This document shows, one piece after another, positions 38,653 to 47,955 of a DNA stretch of 56,084 nt. The position numbers and the translations under genes were made by a program. The notes beneath the pieces are model-generated. The model saw only the letters and a program-made list of their open reading frames with translations. It did not search any database and was not told the DNA's origin. Positions within the stretch are counted from its first letter, which is position 1. Every line of letters starts with the position of its first letter. The stretch is from Flavobacterium sp. (GTDB lineage Bacteria > Bacteroidota > Bacteroidia > Flavobacteriales > Flavobacteriaceae), in NCBI GenBank assembly GCA_016714905.1, contig JADKBW010000020.1:1-56084 (forward strand), given 5' to 3'.

Positions 38653-38985
38653 ATGAAAGTTGAGCAAAAAGGACATACAGTTTCTATAAAAGATACTCAA
38701 GGTGACTTAGTTTCCTTTTTGATGAAAGTAACCCATGAGCATAAATCTTTTGAAAAATACAATATGATTATTGATATTAGTTTGCATCATAATCTTTCCA
38801 AAAAAGACATCAATAGTTTTTTACCTCTTTCAAAAAAACACAAAGCAAATCGTAAATCGTTTGTTATAGTTGCTCAAAATATTGATTTTAATACGGTTAC
38901 AGATAAATTGACAGTTGTACCCACCGTGTTAGAAGCTCACGATATCATTGAAATGGAAGAAATAGAAAGAGATTTGGGCTTTTGA
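38653..38985 (+). CDS. conserved small protein next to rnz
   Basis: 111 residues, start at MKVEQKGHTVSIKDTQGDL; the ATG at 38611 is less likely. Alternating helices and strands with no membrane segment (MIIDISLHHNLSKKDINSFL; SFVIVAQNIDFNTVTDKLTV). The acidic C-terminus is EMEEIERDLGF. It is found as the immediate upstream neighbour of ribonuclease Z in Flavobacteria and lies 15 nt upstream of it here, so it is probably co-expressed. The fold resembles STAS/anti-anti-sigma-like small domains only loosely; function unknown. Confidence 0.75.
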   Translation: MKVEQKGHTVSIKDTQGDLVSFLMKVTHEHKSFEKYNMIIDISLHHNLSKKDINSFLPLSKKHKANRKSFVIVAQNIDFNTVTDKLTVVPTVLEAHDIIEMEEIERDLGF

Positions 38986-39000
38986 TAATTCCAAGATGAA

Positions 39001-39906
39001 ATGAAACTAACCATACTCGGTTGTTATGCCGCCACACCCAGATCATTTACCAATCCAACTTCACAGGTTCTAGAAATTAGAAATAGACTTTTTTTAATTG
39101 ATTGTGGCGAAGGTACTCAGGTACAGTTAAGAAAGAATAAAATTAAGTTTTCAAAAATCAATCATATTTTTATATCTCATTTACATGGAGATCATTTTTA
39201 TGGTCTAATTGGGTTGATTTCAACCTTTATGTTACTCAACAGGACAACTCCTTTACATATTTACGGTCCGAAAGGAATTAAGGAGGTACTTCTTTTGCAA
39301 TTGAAAGTATCAAATTCATGGACTAATTACGATTTGTTTTTTCATGAGTTAGAATCTAGCGATAGTGAAATTATTTTTGAAGATGATAAGGTAGTAGTAA
39401 AAACCATTCCTTTAAAACATCGTGTCTATACCAACGGTTTTTTATTTCAAGAAAAAGTTGGAGACAGAAAATTAAATATGGTAGCGGTTCAAAATTTTGA
39501 GATTGATACGTGTTATTATCAAAAAATTAAGAATGGTAGCGACATTCTATTAGAAGATGGTAGACTTATTGAAAATAGTCTTTTAACCTTTGACCCAGTT
39601 CTTGCCAAGAGTTATGCTTTTTGTTCTGATACTGCTTACGATGAAGATATAACGAAACATATAGTAAATGTTGATATTTTGTATCACGAGTCAACTTTTT
39701 TAAAGAAAGAGGAAGATTTAGCTATAAAGACCATGCATTCAACGGCTTCTCAGGCAGCAAAAATTGCTCTAAAAGCAAATGTTAAGCAACTTATTTTAGG
39801 TCATTTTTCAACTCGATATGACAGTATTCAGTCTTTTAAAGAAGAAGCGGAAACTGTATTTCCAGCTATTTTACTTGCTGATGACGGAGTTTCTTTTGAA
39901 TTTTGA
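39001..39906 (+). CDS. rnz: ribonuclease Z
   Basis: Zinc endonuclease of the metallo-beta-lactamase fold that trims tRNA 3' ends. Metal motif HLHGDHFYGLIGL; further ligands in AFCSDTAYDEDI, LYHESTF and LGHFSTRYD. 301 residues, normal for the short form. Frame intact. Directly downstream of a small conserved partner gene. Confidence 0.95.
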   Translation: MKLTILGCYAATPRSFTNPTSQVLEIRNRLFLIDCGEGTQVQLRKNKIKFSKINHIFISHLHGDHFYGLIGLISTFMLLNRTTPLHIYGPKGIKEVLLLQLKVSNSWTNYDLFFHELESSDSEIIFEDDKVVVKTIPLKHRVYTNGFLFQEKVGDRKLNMVAVQNFEIDTCYYQKIKNGSDILLEDGRLIENSLLTFDPVLAKSYAFCSDTAYDEDITKHIVNVDILYHESTFLKKEEDLAIKTMHSTASQAAKIALKANVKQLILGHFSTRYDSIQSFKEEAETVFPAILLADDGVSFEF

Positions 39907-39984
39907 CAAGTGGTATTAAACCATTCATTTTTGTAATTTTGAATATTTTAAACAATTTTTTTAAATTAAAAAGAATCATAATTT

Positions 39985-40632
39985 ATGAATCAAGATTTAA
40001 GTAATTACAGGAAATCCTACACTAAAGGTGAGCTTTTAGAAACGGATATTCCTGAAGATCCAATTAATCTTTTTAATAGATGGTTTCATGAAGTTCAAGA
40101 TTTTGGAGGAGTGGATGAAGTAAATGCTATGACGGTATCCACTATGGGTCTTGATGGTTTTCCTAAGGCTAGAGTTGTTTTATTGAAAAAGTTTTATGAA
40201 GAAGGTTTTGTTTTTTATACCAACTATAATTCCGAAAAAGGAAAGGCAATTGTAAATAACCCAAATGTTTGTTTGTCTTTTTTTTGGCATTCATTGGAGC
40301 GTCAAGTTATTATCAAAGGAATAGCAGAAAAAACGTCATCAATAGAATCCGATAATTACTTTGCATCGCGTCCAGATGGAAGCAAGTTGGGAGCTCTTGT
40401 ATCCAATCAGAGTCAAGTTATTAACTCAAGAACTGAATTAGAGGAAGAACTCAAAAAGCTTGAAAATGATTTTCAAGGGAAAGATATTCCGAGACCTGAT
40501 TTTTGGGGTGGTTTTTTAGTTCGCCCTGTAGAAGTTGAATTCTGGCAAGGAAGGCCCAATAGATTGCATGATAGAATTCGTTATCATTTAGAAGAAGATT
40601 ATAATTGGTCAATTAATAGATTATCTCCTTAG
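39985..40632 (+). CDS. pdxH: pyridoxamine 5'-phosphate oxidase
   Basis: FMN-dependent oxidation of pyridoxine/pyridoxamine 5'-phosphate to pyridoxal phosphate. 215 residues with AMTVSTMGLDGFPKARVVLL, VFYTNYNSEKGKAI, LERQVIIKGIAEK and the C-terminal EFWQGRPNRLHDRIRY, all family signatures. Intact. Followed by a terminator. Confidence 0.96.
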   Translation: MNQDLSNYRKSYTKGELLETDIPEDPINLFNRWFHEVQDFGGVDEVNAMTVSTMGLDGFPKARVVLLKKFYEEGFVFYTNYNSEKGKAIVNNPNVCLSFFWHSLERQVIIKGIAEKTSSIESDNYFASRPDGSKLGALVSNQSQVINSRTELEEELKKLENDFQGKDIPRPDFWGGFLVRPVEVEFWQGRPNRLHDRIRYHLEEDYNWSINRLSP

Positions 40633-40656
40633 TTTTTATTTCTCTCTAAATTTCAC

Positions 40657-40679
40657 AGCCACTAATTTAGTGGCTTTTT
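40657..40679 (+). terminator. terminator of pdxH
   Basis: AGCCACTAA / TTAGTGGCT stem with T-tract. Confidence 0.88.
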
Positions 40680-40863
40680 GTTTTTATTTGTAAGAAATGT
40701 ACATATAAAAATATTAAATTTATGTATTTCATCGATTTTATTTGTCACTTAAGCGATAAATGTAGTAATATTGACTCAAGAAATTAAAACAACGTTCTGT
40801 CAATACACTTAAAGAAGTTTGCCCCACAATCTACTTTAAACTTAAACCTACTTACTTCGAGCA

Positions 40864-41343
40864 TTGTTGCCGATGGCGTTAGTGTTCACTTTGATATCAT
40901 GTTCACCTGATTCTGCTTCAGAAGAGGTAGCTACACCTCAAGCTAGATTAATCCAAGATTATAACTACCAACCAGAGGAGTTAGAATTGGCCGACTTGAT
41001 TAATGAATATAGAGCAAGTAAAGGTTTAAAAACATTGCACATTATCAATCACGTTTCATTCAAATCAGAAGAGCACAATGAGTATATGATTTCAAAAAGA
41101 GTAGTAAATCATGATTTGTTTCAAGAGCGTGCTGAAAATATAATCGAAGTATTAGGAGCAGTAAAAGTAAATGAGAATATTGCTTACAATTTTTCAACTC
41201 CAAATTCGGCATTGTATGCTTGGTTGAAAAGTTCAGGACACAAAGCAAACATAGAAGGAGATTTTACAGATTTTGGAGTTTCAATTCGAGTAGATCCAAA
41301 CACAGGAGATAAGTATTATACCAACATTTTCATAAAAAAATAA
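40864..41343 (+). CDS. CAP-domain lipoprotein, start uncertain
   Basis: A lipoprotein signal with lipobox LISC (residue ~13), then a CAP/SCP domain: LADLINEYRASKGLKTLHI, HNEYMISKRVVNHDLF, ENIAYNFSTPNSALYAWLKS and GHKANIEGDFTDFGVSI. Bacterial CAP proteins are secreted; some are linked to surface or protease functions, none is clear here. The position used starts at TTG (40864); the ATG at 40873 leaves only ~9 residues before the lipobox, too few for a signal peptide. An AAGAAGTTT stretch upstream in another frame suggests a further indel hides the true start. Confidence 0.8.
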   Translation: MLPMALVFTLISCSPDSASEEVATPQARLIQDYNYQPEELELADLINEYRASKGLKTLHIINHVSFKSEEHNEYMISKRVVNHDLFQERAENIIEVLGAVKVNENIAYNFSTPNSALYAWLKSSGHKANIEGDFTDFGVSIRVDPNTGDKYYTNIFIKK

Positions 41344-41383
41344 ATTGAGTTTAGTTTAATTACGTTTTGTTTTGACGATAAAG

Positions 41384-41406
41384 CCACTCGAAAGAGTGGT
41401 TTTTTT
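41384..41406. terminator. terminator between convergent genes
   Basis: CCACTC-gaaa-GAGTGG with T-tract right and AA left, shared by the CAP gene and the minus-strand hydrolase gene. Confidence 0.85.
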
Positions 41407-42436
41407 ATTTACTCAAGACTTCATTCAATGCGAATTCAGATAGTAATTCGTGGCCTCCCTCAAACACAATAAGTTTTATTAGTTTAAATTCTTTAATCAA
41501 GAAAATATTTCGATCTGCGATTTTTCCGTATTCACCAAGTGGTTTTCTGTATTCTAGTAATTGCAGTTTTTCAAGTTCTGAAACATATTTTGAAGGTTCA
41601 GTCACACCTAGATCCAGCAATATTTTATTGTAAAAATTGATTGATTGCGTAATGGGTACGCTTCCTTGTATACCATCATAAATTCCTGCATAAATAAAAA
41701 GATGAGAATTTGAAAATTTATCGATGGGAGTTGACCAATAAATTGGAGATCTGAGTTTTGCATTTGTTTCATTCAAAATTCCCTGCTTTGATTCTGTACA
41801 AGCCATAATGTTGTTATGGTAATTATTACTTAAGACTTTACTTTCATGATGCCAAGCAATCAGGTCGGTAATTGATGCCCAAGCTGAAAATTTCCATATG
41901 GTGTGCTTCGACTTCATAAAAGTACTTAAAGTGGCATATCCACCGCCACTTCCACCTATCACGATTATTCTGCTGGAATCAACATGAGCATTATTGATGG
42001 CATAAGTGATAGATTCATCGATGTCACTTAATGCTAATTCACTGCAGCATGCATCTTTAGAAAAGTTAGCACCTCTAAAATTCGGATGAATATAATTGAT
42101 GTCACGGTGTAAGCAAAGATTTGCTAGCTCATCTTTTTGACTGTAAAAGCCACACCATGTATGCAAACTAACGATTAGGGGTTGTGGTAATTGGGATCTA
42201 GTTTTATAGAAAAATGCCTTTTGTATTTTATGATCTATTTTTGATGGAATAGCAACTACTTCAAACTCTTTTCCCCATTTCGATTTTCGGGTATCATCTA
42301 GTTTAGTGTAAGTGGCAACAAATAGACTTTTGACGAAAGTCCATATTCTTTTGTTTTGCCTCAAAAAAACGCCTAAACAGGCACCAAATATAAAAATGAT
42401 CACGGAAAATGCTAATAAAAAGATTTCATTTATCAT
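41405..42436 (-). CDS. membrane-anchored alpha/beta hydrolase (prolyl-oligopeptidase type)
   Basis: 343 residues: one N-terminal membrane helix (EIFLLAFSVIIFIFGACLGV), then an alpha/beta hydrolase with nucleophile Ser in IIVIGGSGGGYATLS, Asp in YAGIYDGIQGSVP and His in VFEGGHELL. Esterase or peptidase; substrate unknown. It is 34 nt downstream of a glycosyltransferase gene on the same strand, so it may act on a glycan or cell-surface polymer (inference). Confidence 0.85.
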   Translation of the reverse strand: MINEIFLLAFSVIIFIFGACLGVFLRQNKRIWTFVKSLFVATYTKLDDTRKSKWGKEFEVVAIPSKIDHKIQKAFFYKTRSQLPQPLIVSLHTWCGFYSQKDELANLCLHRDINYIHPNFRGANFSKDACCSELALSDIDESITYAINNAHVDSSRIIVIGGSGGGYATLSTFMKSKHTIWKFSAWASITDLIAWHHESKVLSNNYHNNIMACTESKQGILNETNAKLRSPIYWSTPIDKFSNSHLFIYAGIYDGIQGSVPITQSINFYNKILLDLGVTEPSKYVSELEKLQLLEYRKPLGEYGKIADRNIFLIKEFKLIKLIVFEGGHELLSEFALNEVLSK

Positions 42437-42470
42437 GGTTATTCAGTTTTTTTCTAAAATGAAAATTAAA

Positions 42471-43583
42471 TTAATTAGCGTATTGATCAAGTAGTTCGTT
42501 CATTTTCCGGATTTGATCATCTAATATTTTATTGCTCCCAAGTGAAAAATTCTTATCAAAACAAACTCTAGCATTCTTTGAGTAGAATTCCCAATCATTT
42601 AGAACTAAAGTTATTTTTTTTAAAAGATCTGAGTTATCGGATGGTTTGAAAAAATAACCATTTTCACCATCACTAAGGATTTCTTTTATGCCGCCAACAT
42701 TAGGAGCAATTATTGGAGTTCCGCACGATAGTGCTTCAATATTGACTAAACCAAATGCTTCTTCAAGACTTGCATTAATATTGATTAAACTTTGCGACAT
42801 AATTTTGTAGATTTCAGGCGTTTTCTTCGAACCCAAGAAGTTAACGTTTGAGGATATATTTAGATCTTTACATTTTTGCTCGAGTCTTATTTTTTCACTG
42901 CCATTTCCAACAAATGTAAAACTCAAATTCGGATACTTTTGAATTATTTTCGGAATCATGTCAACCACCAATTCTTGTCCTTTGCTTTTGTCTATTCGTC
43001 CTACAAATGAAATTTGTTGTTTTCTTTCTGCGTAACAATTTATAGGAACAGTACTGAAGTTGTCTTGAATTAACAAATAGAAAACTGTAATCTTGTTTGG
43101 GTTAATCTTGTAATGTTGAACTATTTGTTTCTTATTCTCATCAGAATTAATAAAAATATGAGTAGCAAAACTTTTCAAAATGTGTTTTTTAAAAAAATGC
43201 TGGATGAAAACTTTGATTTTATTCTTTTCAACGTCAATTTCTACGGCCTTAAACATGGTATGCCAATAGTTTAAACGGTGTGGAATTCTTAACAGCCAAC
43301 TAACAAAAAGTACAATATTGGTTGATCCATACTGGCTGTATGTAACATCGGGCTTATATTTTTTGCAAATTTTATAAAAGAAAATAAAATCTTTGATTTT
43401 TATAGGTCGAGTTGATGGCCATGTTAGGATTTTGATACCCTCAATTTCTTTTAGATCATCATAATTTTGATCTACAATTATAATAACATCATTTCCGTCT
43501 TTCTTTAATTGTTTGGCAATCGAAAAAAAATAGTCAGAAGCGGATTTTCCAGGAGGGCTGGTACAAATGATGTATGATTTCAT
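42471..43583 (-). CDS. glycosyltransferase family 4
   Basis: 370 residues, GT-B fold. N-terminal acceptor domain (MKSYIICTSPPGKSASDYFF), C-terminal nucleotide-sugar domain with QISFVGRIDKSKGQELVVDM, FTFVGNGSEK and the signature EAFGLVNIEALSCGTPIIAP. Transfers a sugar in polysaccharide or LPS synthesis; donor and acceptor unknown. Upstream partner of the membrane hydrolase in one operon. Confidence 0.92.
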   Translation of the reverse strand: MKSYIICTSPPGKSASDYFFSIAKQLKKDGNDVIIIVDQNYDDLKEIEGIKILTWPSTRPIKIKDFIFFYKICKKYKPDVTYSQYGSTNIVLFVSWLLRIPHRLNYWHTMFKAVEIDVEKNKIKVFIQHFFKKHILKSFATHIFINSDENKKQIVQHYKINPNKITVFYLLIQDNFSTVPINCYAERKQQISFVGRIDKSKGQELVVDMIPKIIQKYPNLSFTFVGNGSEKIRLEQKCKDLNISSNVNFLGSKKTPEIYKIMSQSLININASLEEAFGLVNIEALSCGTPIIAPNVGGIKEILSDGENGYFFKPSDNSDLLKKITLVLNDWEFYSKNARVCFDKNFSLGSNKILDDQIRKMNELLDQYAN

Positions 43584-43785
43584 ATATGTCAGTATTATCT
43601 TAAGCGATAAAATACTTTTCGGTTTTTAACAAATTTAGAAATATTATCGAATAAAAAGCAAGTTGGATTATCGCATTACTTGATTTCGATTTAAATTCTT
43701 ATTATATATAAATTTAGCTGTTTTCTTTATTAGATTTATTAGCTTTACCTTCGTTCTTATATCCTGTTTTTATTAATACACTAAG

Positions 43786-45624
43786 ATGATGCTGTGGAAA
43801 AAATATAAAAGCCTTTTGTTCGTCTTGGTGCTTTTCAGTTATCAAGCTGTCTACTGTCAAGAGCAAGGGAAAGTAAAAGATACGGCTCAGGTTTACAAAG
43901 CAATTGAAAATTACTCGAAAGGAAGTAAATTTAAAACTTTCGTTTACAAGTTGCTTTTTGAACCAATATCAAAGCAAAAAGTCACAAAAGTGGTTGTGGC
44001 AAAATTGAAAAAACAAAACTACAAGCGATTAGAGGGGAAAATAATCCGTAGAATTAAGGTCACAACTTTAGATCCATTTAGTTATTCTGTCAGCGATACC
44101 AATCAAGTTCCTACGAAAAAGTTAGCCAAAATTGGTAATAGTTTGCATCTTAAGTCCAAAAAATTCGCTGTTTATAATCTCTTACTTTTCAAAAAGAATA
44201 AGCCGTTAGATTCAATTTTGGTAAAAGAAACAGAGCGTTTAATTAGACGGCAAAGATTTGTTCGCAGCGTTGCTATCACGTCAACTCTGGTATCGAAGCA
44301 TTCTGACTCAGTTGATGTCTCCATTCGAGTGCTAGATTCTTGGAGCATGGCACCCGATTTTACGTTAAGCGGATCAAAATCGACCTTTTTTGTGCGAGAA
44401 AGAAATTTTGTGGGAACGGGTCATGAAGTTGCAACTTATTTGTCAAAAAATTTAGATGGTGGTGACCAAGGATTTGGAGCAAATTATACGATTCCAACTA
44501 TTAAGAACACTTATATCCGAACTACGGTTAGCTACGAAAGAGATTTTGATAACAATTATAAACAGTTCGTAAATATTGAACGTCCGTTTTATTCACCTCT
44601 GACTAAATGGGCGGGTGGTATTTATTTGGATCAAGTGTTCGAAAAAGAACAGGCAATAAATTCTTTGACGGATACGATATTAAATTCAAAGTCAAGGGTG
44701 AAAGACTTTTGGGGAGGTCGCTCCATTGCAATCTTTAAGGGGAATACTGAATTTGAACGATTCACAAACTTTGTTGTTTCGGCTCGATTTCTCAATAAAG
44801 AGTATTCGGAAGTACCCCTTGTGGGAATTGATAGTTTGGGAGTCTTTTCGAAAGAGAACTTATCTCTTATTTCATTTGGAATTTCTTCAAGAAAGTACAC
44901 ACAAGATAAGTACATTTTTAATTTTAATATCACAGAGGATATCGCATCAGGGTATACTTTTTCAATCACAACAGGTTCCCAAAACAAAAACCAAAGCAAC
45001 AGAATGTACTTTGGCGCAAGAGCTGCATATGGCAGTTACTTCGATTTTGGGTATTTGAGTAGCAATTTAGAGTACGGAACTTTTTTCGAAGGGCAAACTA
45101 CCGTGCAAAGTGCTTATAATTTCAATATCACATATTTCTCAAATTTACTTGATACTGGAAAGTGGAAGTTTAGACAATTCATAAAACCACAAGCAATTAT
45201 CGGCACAAAACGCATAGATTCAAATACTGACAAAATCACCTTGAACGGTGAAAATGGGATTGCCGGTTTTAACAGTAACAAGATCTTCGGAACAAAGAAA
45301 TTACTATTAACTTTTCAAACTCAAGGATACTCTCCCTGGCAAGTAATTGGTTTTCGTTTGAATCCATTTATCAATTATACTTTGGGAATGATCGGACAGC
45401 CAGGTACGGGATTTAGTAATAGTAAATTGTATTCAGAATTTGGCATTGGTGTCATCATTAGTAATGACTATTTGGTATTTAGTAATTTCCAATTCTCACT
45501 TTCTTTTTTCCCTATTTTGCCTGAGGATGCTTCAAATTCGTATAAGACCAACTCGTTAAAGACTTATGATTTTGGTTTACAAGAATTTGATATTGCTAAA
45601 CCATTATTAGTGAGGTATCAGTAA
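43786..45624 (+). CDS. Omp85/BamA-like outer-membrane protein
   Basis: 612 residues. Signal peptide (LLFVLVLFSYQAVYC), one or two POTRA-like stretches (GKIIRRIKVTTLDPFSYSVS; ETERLIRRQRFVRSVAITST), then a barrel from about residue 200 with FVRERNFVGTGHEVATYLSK and strand patterns to FDIAKPLLVRYQ. POTRA plus barrel points to Omp85-type assembly or translocation proteins. A standard BamA has more POTRA domains, so this is a shorter relative with unknown client. Confidence 0.72.
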   Translation: MMLWKKYKSLLFVLVLFSYQAVYCQEQGKVKDTAQVYKAIENYSKGSKFKTFVYKLLFEPISKQKVTKVVVAKLKKQNYKRLEGKIIRRIKVTTLDPFSYSVSDTNQVPTKKLAKIGNSLHLKSKKFAVYNLLLFKKNKPLDSILVKETERLIRRQRFVRSVAITSTLVSKHSDSVDVSIRVLDSWSMAPDFTLSGSKSTFFVRERNFVGTGHEVATYLSKNLDGGDQGFGANYTIPTIKNTYIRTTVSYERDFDNNYKQFVNIERPFYSPLTKWAGGIYLDQVFEKEQAINSLTDTILNSKSRVKDFWGGRSIAIFKGNTEFERFTNFVVSARFLNKEYSEVPLVGIDSLGVFSKENLSLISFGISSRKYTQDKYIFNFNITEDIASGYTFSITTGSQNKNQSNRMYFGARAAYGSYFDFGYLSSNLEYGTFFEGQTTVQSAYNFNITYFSNLLDTGKWKFRQFIKPQAIIGTKRIDSNTDKITLNGENGIAGFNSNKIFGTKKLLLTFQTQGYSPWQVIGFRLNPFINYTLGMIGQPGTGFSNSKLYSEFGIGVIISNDYLVFSNFQFSLSFFPILPEDASNSYKTNSLKTYDFGLQEFDIAKPLLVRYQ

Positions 45625-45774
45625 TCCTTACTATAAATTTGAATGCACGCAAATTGCTGTTATAGAATGAATTCCCTAATTCTATTTTCAAACGTGGTTT
45701 TCGCCTTGCATATCTTGTTACTATTCTTAAATACAGGATTGACTAACATCACCATAAATAGATCTTACAAAATT

Positions 45775-46617
45775 CTATTTTATCAATTTCTTCTTCAAAT
45801 TCAGGAAATAGCTTTCAAAATATTGGTAGGATAGATGCGCAATAATGATGGTAGAACTAAGTACCAGAAAATTAAATATTAGTATAGAAACGTAGCTTGG
45901 AATTTTATCAATCACCGTTAATTTCAAAAATAGAAAACCTACAAATTGCATCATAATGGCATGGTACATATATATCCCATAAGAAATATTTCCTAAATAA
46001 GTCAGCACTTTATTTTCCAATATTCTTATCGGTTTTTCTGCAAAACTTGAAATTGTTAATCCGAATAGCACTGTGCTAAAAAGATGGTAAAAGATACTAT
46101 TTAGACTATTTTGGAAGATTGATGTTGTAAAATATAAGATGAAAAGCACGAAAATTAAATATCTAAAATTTTGAAGGTTGATATTCTTGTTTAGTGTCAC
46201 AATGGAGCAAATGCCACTGAATGAAAAATAGAAAAAGAGCATATTATATTCTTTCATAAAAGTTACCGATTCTGAAAAATAGAGTGCAAAGTAGACAACA
46301 GTAAAAAACAACAGAAATCGTGTGATATACTTAAATGGTAAAAGCAAGATTAAAGGTGCAATGAGAACGTAAAATTGTTCCTCAATTCCAATCGACCATA
46401 ATATTTCAATTATTCCACCTGGATTGCATAAAGCAAATATATTTGAGAAGAACGTGTAAGATAGTAATATTCCATAAAGCAAATTGTAGTTATTTTGGTA
46501 ATCAAATTTATTAAAGAAAGGAAAACCTCTATTTTCGCAAAAATGAGGAATATGAAATATAACTACCAAGAACGCCAGAATAAATCTGAGACCGGTCAAA
46601 TTTGGCAGTGCTTTCAT
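45775..46617 (-). CDS. acyltransferase 3 family protein, internal segment missing
   Basis: 280 residues; the family (OafA/YrhL) usually has about 350-380 here. The catalytic His motif LVVIFHIPHF is near the N-terminus. After FFNKFDYQ the sequence jumps to NYNLLYGILLSYTFFS, and the expected segment with FFFVLSGFLI and the RR-containing loop (~90 residues) is absent, in frame. Downstream helices are normal (LWSIGIEEQFYVLIAPL). Probably inactive unless the gap is an assembly error. Members O-acylate cell-surface sugars. Convergent with the Omp85-like gene. Confidence 0.8.
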   Translation of the reverse strand: MKALPNLTGLRFILAFLVVIFHIPHFCENRGFPFFNKFDYQNNYNLLYGILLSYTFFSNIFALCNPGGIIEILWSIGIEEQFYVLIAPLILLLPFKYITRFLLFFTVVYFALYFSESVTFMKEYNMLFFYFSFSGICSIVTLNKNINLQNFRYLIFVLFILYFTTSIFQNSLNSIFYHLFSTVLFGLTISSFAEKPIRILENKVLTYLGNISYGIYMYHAIMMQFVGFLFLKLTVIDKIPSYVSILIFNFLVLSSTIIIAHLSYQYFESYFLNLKKKLIK

Positions 46618-47152
46618 ATAGTTCTATATTCGATTCCGTCTGAGTTGGTTTGATTCAAAATGTTCTAAATAGGGCGTTATTTTTTTCGACTTTTCAAATT
46701 TAAAGTTTTTAATTAAAAAGCATCTCAATTTCAGGGATAAGTTTCTCAAAACTTAAGATTGAACATGGCGCCGCACGATTACTAGCACATGATATTGTTT
46801 ACATATAAATAGTGAAAAAGAAATTGCAGAGGCCAATAAGAGAAATCTTAATTAGCTAGCAGGCAGGAAATATCTATAGAAAAAGAGCTATAAAAATAGA
46901 ATTAGAAATTATGCCAATGGATTGTTGTAGAATCGTTTGTTAGATTCTACAATAAGGTTGATTGTCTGCTTTGTAGGACAACTATATAAACGTACTGATT
47001 TGAAAACCATTTCTAATTCAGCAATCTTCCACCTCTTGTGAATGGAATCATTTGTTACCAAATAATCAAAAGCTATAATTTGTGGCTGTCTTTCTTAAGA
47101 ATTGCTGACAAATTCCATTTAATAGGAAGTAAAAAATTATAAGATTAATTCG
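46618..47152. other. gene-free stretch
   Basis: No open frame with coding character. It holds one clear structure, a 10-bp perfect hairpin at 46925-46952. Confidence 0.6.
46925..46952. repeat. isolated 10-bp hairpin
   Basis: TTGTAGAATC-gtttgtta-GATTCTACAA, perfect stem, 8-nt loop, no T-tract. Function unknown. Confidence 0.6.
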
Positions 47153-47368
47153 TTATTCCTTTTGATTAAAATAAGCAACGCCCATCCAAACCAGACCTAG
47201 TCCAATTCCTAAAGTAACTGAAAGTTGAATTGTATCGTAGATGAATCCAACAATTAGGGAGGAGATTACACAGAAAAAAAATACCATGAGTGCCTTTATA
47301 AATCCACTTTTTTGTGTTTCTTTTTGAATCTTTGAAAAAATACTTTCCTTTGTCTCTTTGTTTTCCAT
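47153..47368 (-). CDS. small two-helix membrane protein
   Basis: 71 residues from MENKETKESIFSKIQKE. A charged N-terminus is followed by two hydrophobic helices (ALMVFFFCVISSLIVGFIYD; LSVTLGIGLGLVWMGVAYF) and a short charged end NQKE. No family recognised. It stands alone, 200 nt beyond the T9SS-domain remnant. Confidence 0.55.
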   Translation of the reverse strand: MENKETKESIFSKIQKETQKSGFIKALMVFFFCVISSLIVGFIYDTIQLSVTLGIGLGLVWMGVAYFNQKE

Positions 47369-47575
47369 GGTTCTATACATTTAAAGTTTGCCTACTAGTT
47401 CAACTTTTTACTTCCACTAAAGGACTGGATAAACTATTAATTGTCAGTCGATAAGTGAATTTGATGCTAATGTAAAGTTTCCTTTCCATTAAAGCAAAAC
47501 GAAAATACGAAATAAAAGATTCCGTTAAACAAATGTTATGAATTGATTATATTTTCCATTATCGCAACGCTCGAA

Positions 47576-47760
47576 TCACTTAACAATTTTTCTTTCTGTG
47601 TGATTGCCCGTATTTGAAATAATATATAGGAAATAGTTCCCTTTCTTTATATCAAATAAATCAAGTTAATCAATTACGTTATTTTTTTTCTAATATTTTT
47701 CTTCCTAGAAGGTCAAATAACATTTTTTATTGATAATGTTATAGCCATCACATTAAAAAT
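47576..47760 (-). pseudogene. orphan T9SS sorting-domain remnant
   Basis: Read leftwards with frameshifts: LFDLLGRKILEKK, then NNVID, then LDLFDIKKGNYFLYIISNTG and NHTERKIVK followed by a stop. This is the second half of a T9SS type A sorting domain (xYDLLGRK, GNYF, KIVK ending). It has no start and no passenger: just upstream lies the leftmost copy of the cassette repeat. It is probably the 3' end of the surface-protein gene whose 5' part lies beyond the other end of the array. Confidence 0.7.
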
Positions 47761-47820
47761 AAAGCATCCCGTCAGTCTGTTTTAGGACGATGCAGCGGTG
47801 GCGCGGGTCATACCGGTCGA

Positions 47821-47929
47821 TTCTAGAGCTCCTGGCGGATTATGGAAATCTTTTTTTCCATAAACGACCGAGCGAAGTTATGAAAAGTAAACGCACCATT
47901 TACCGAAAACCTAGACATAAGTTTTAGCA
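47821..47929 (-). repeat. cassette repeat A
   Basis: Most divergent full copy: ends TTCTAGAGCTCCTGGCGG and CATAAGTTTTAGCA. Central hairpin TATGGAAA / TTTCCATA kept. Outer motif GTGTTAGTGGC at 47931-47941; the other side is CCGGTCGA. Confidence 0.85.
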
Positions 47930-47955
47930 TGTGTTAGTGGCAGTGGCTTTAATTT

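Noticed and set aside
43786..45624. Essential BamA
   Set aside because: Too short and with too few POTRA repeats; called Omp85-like only.
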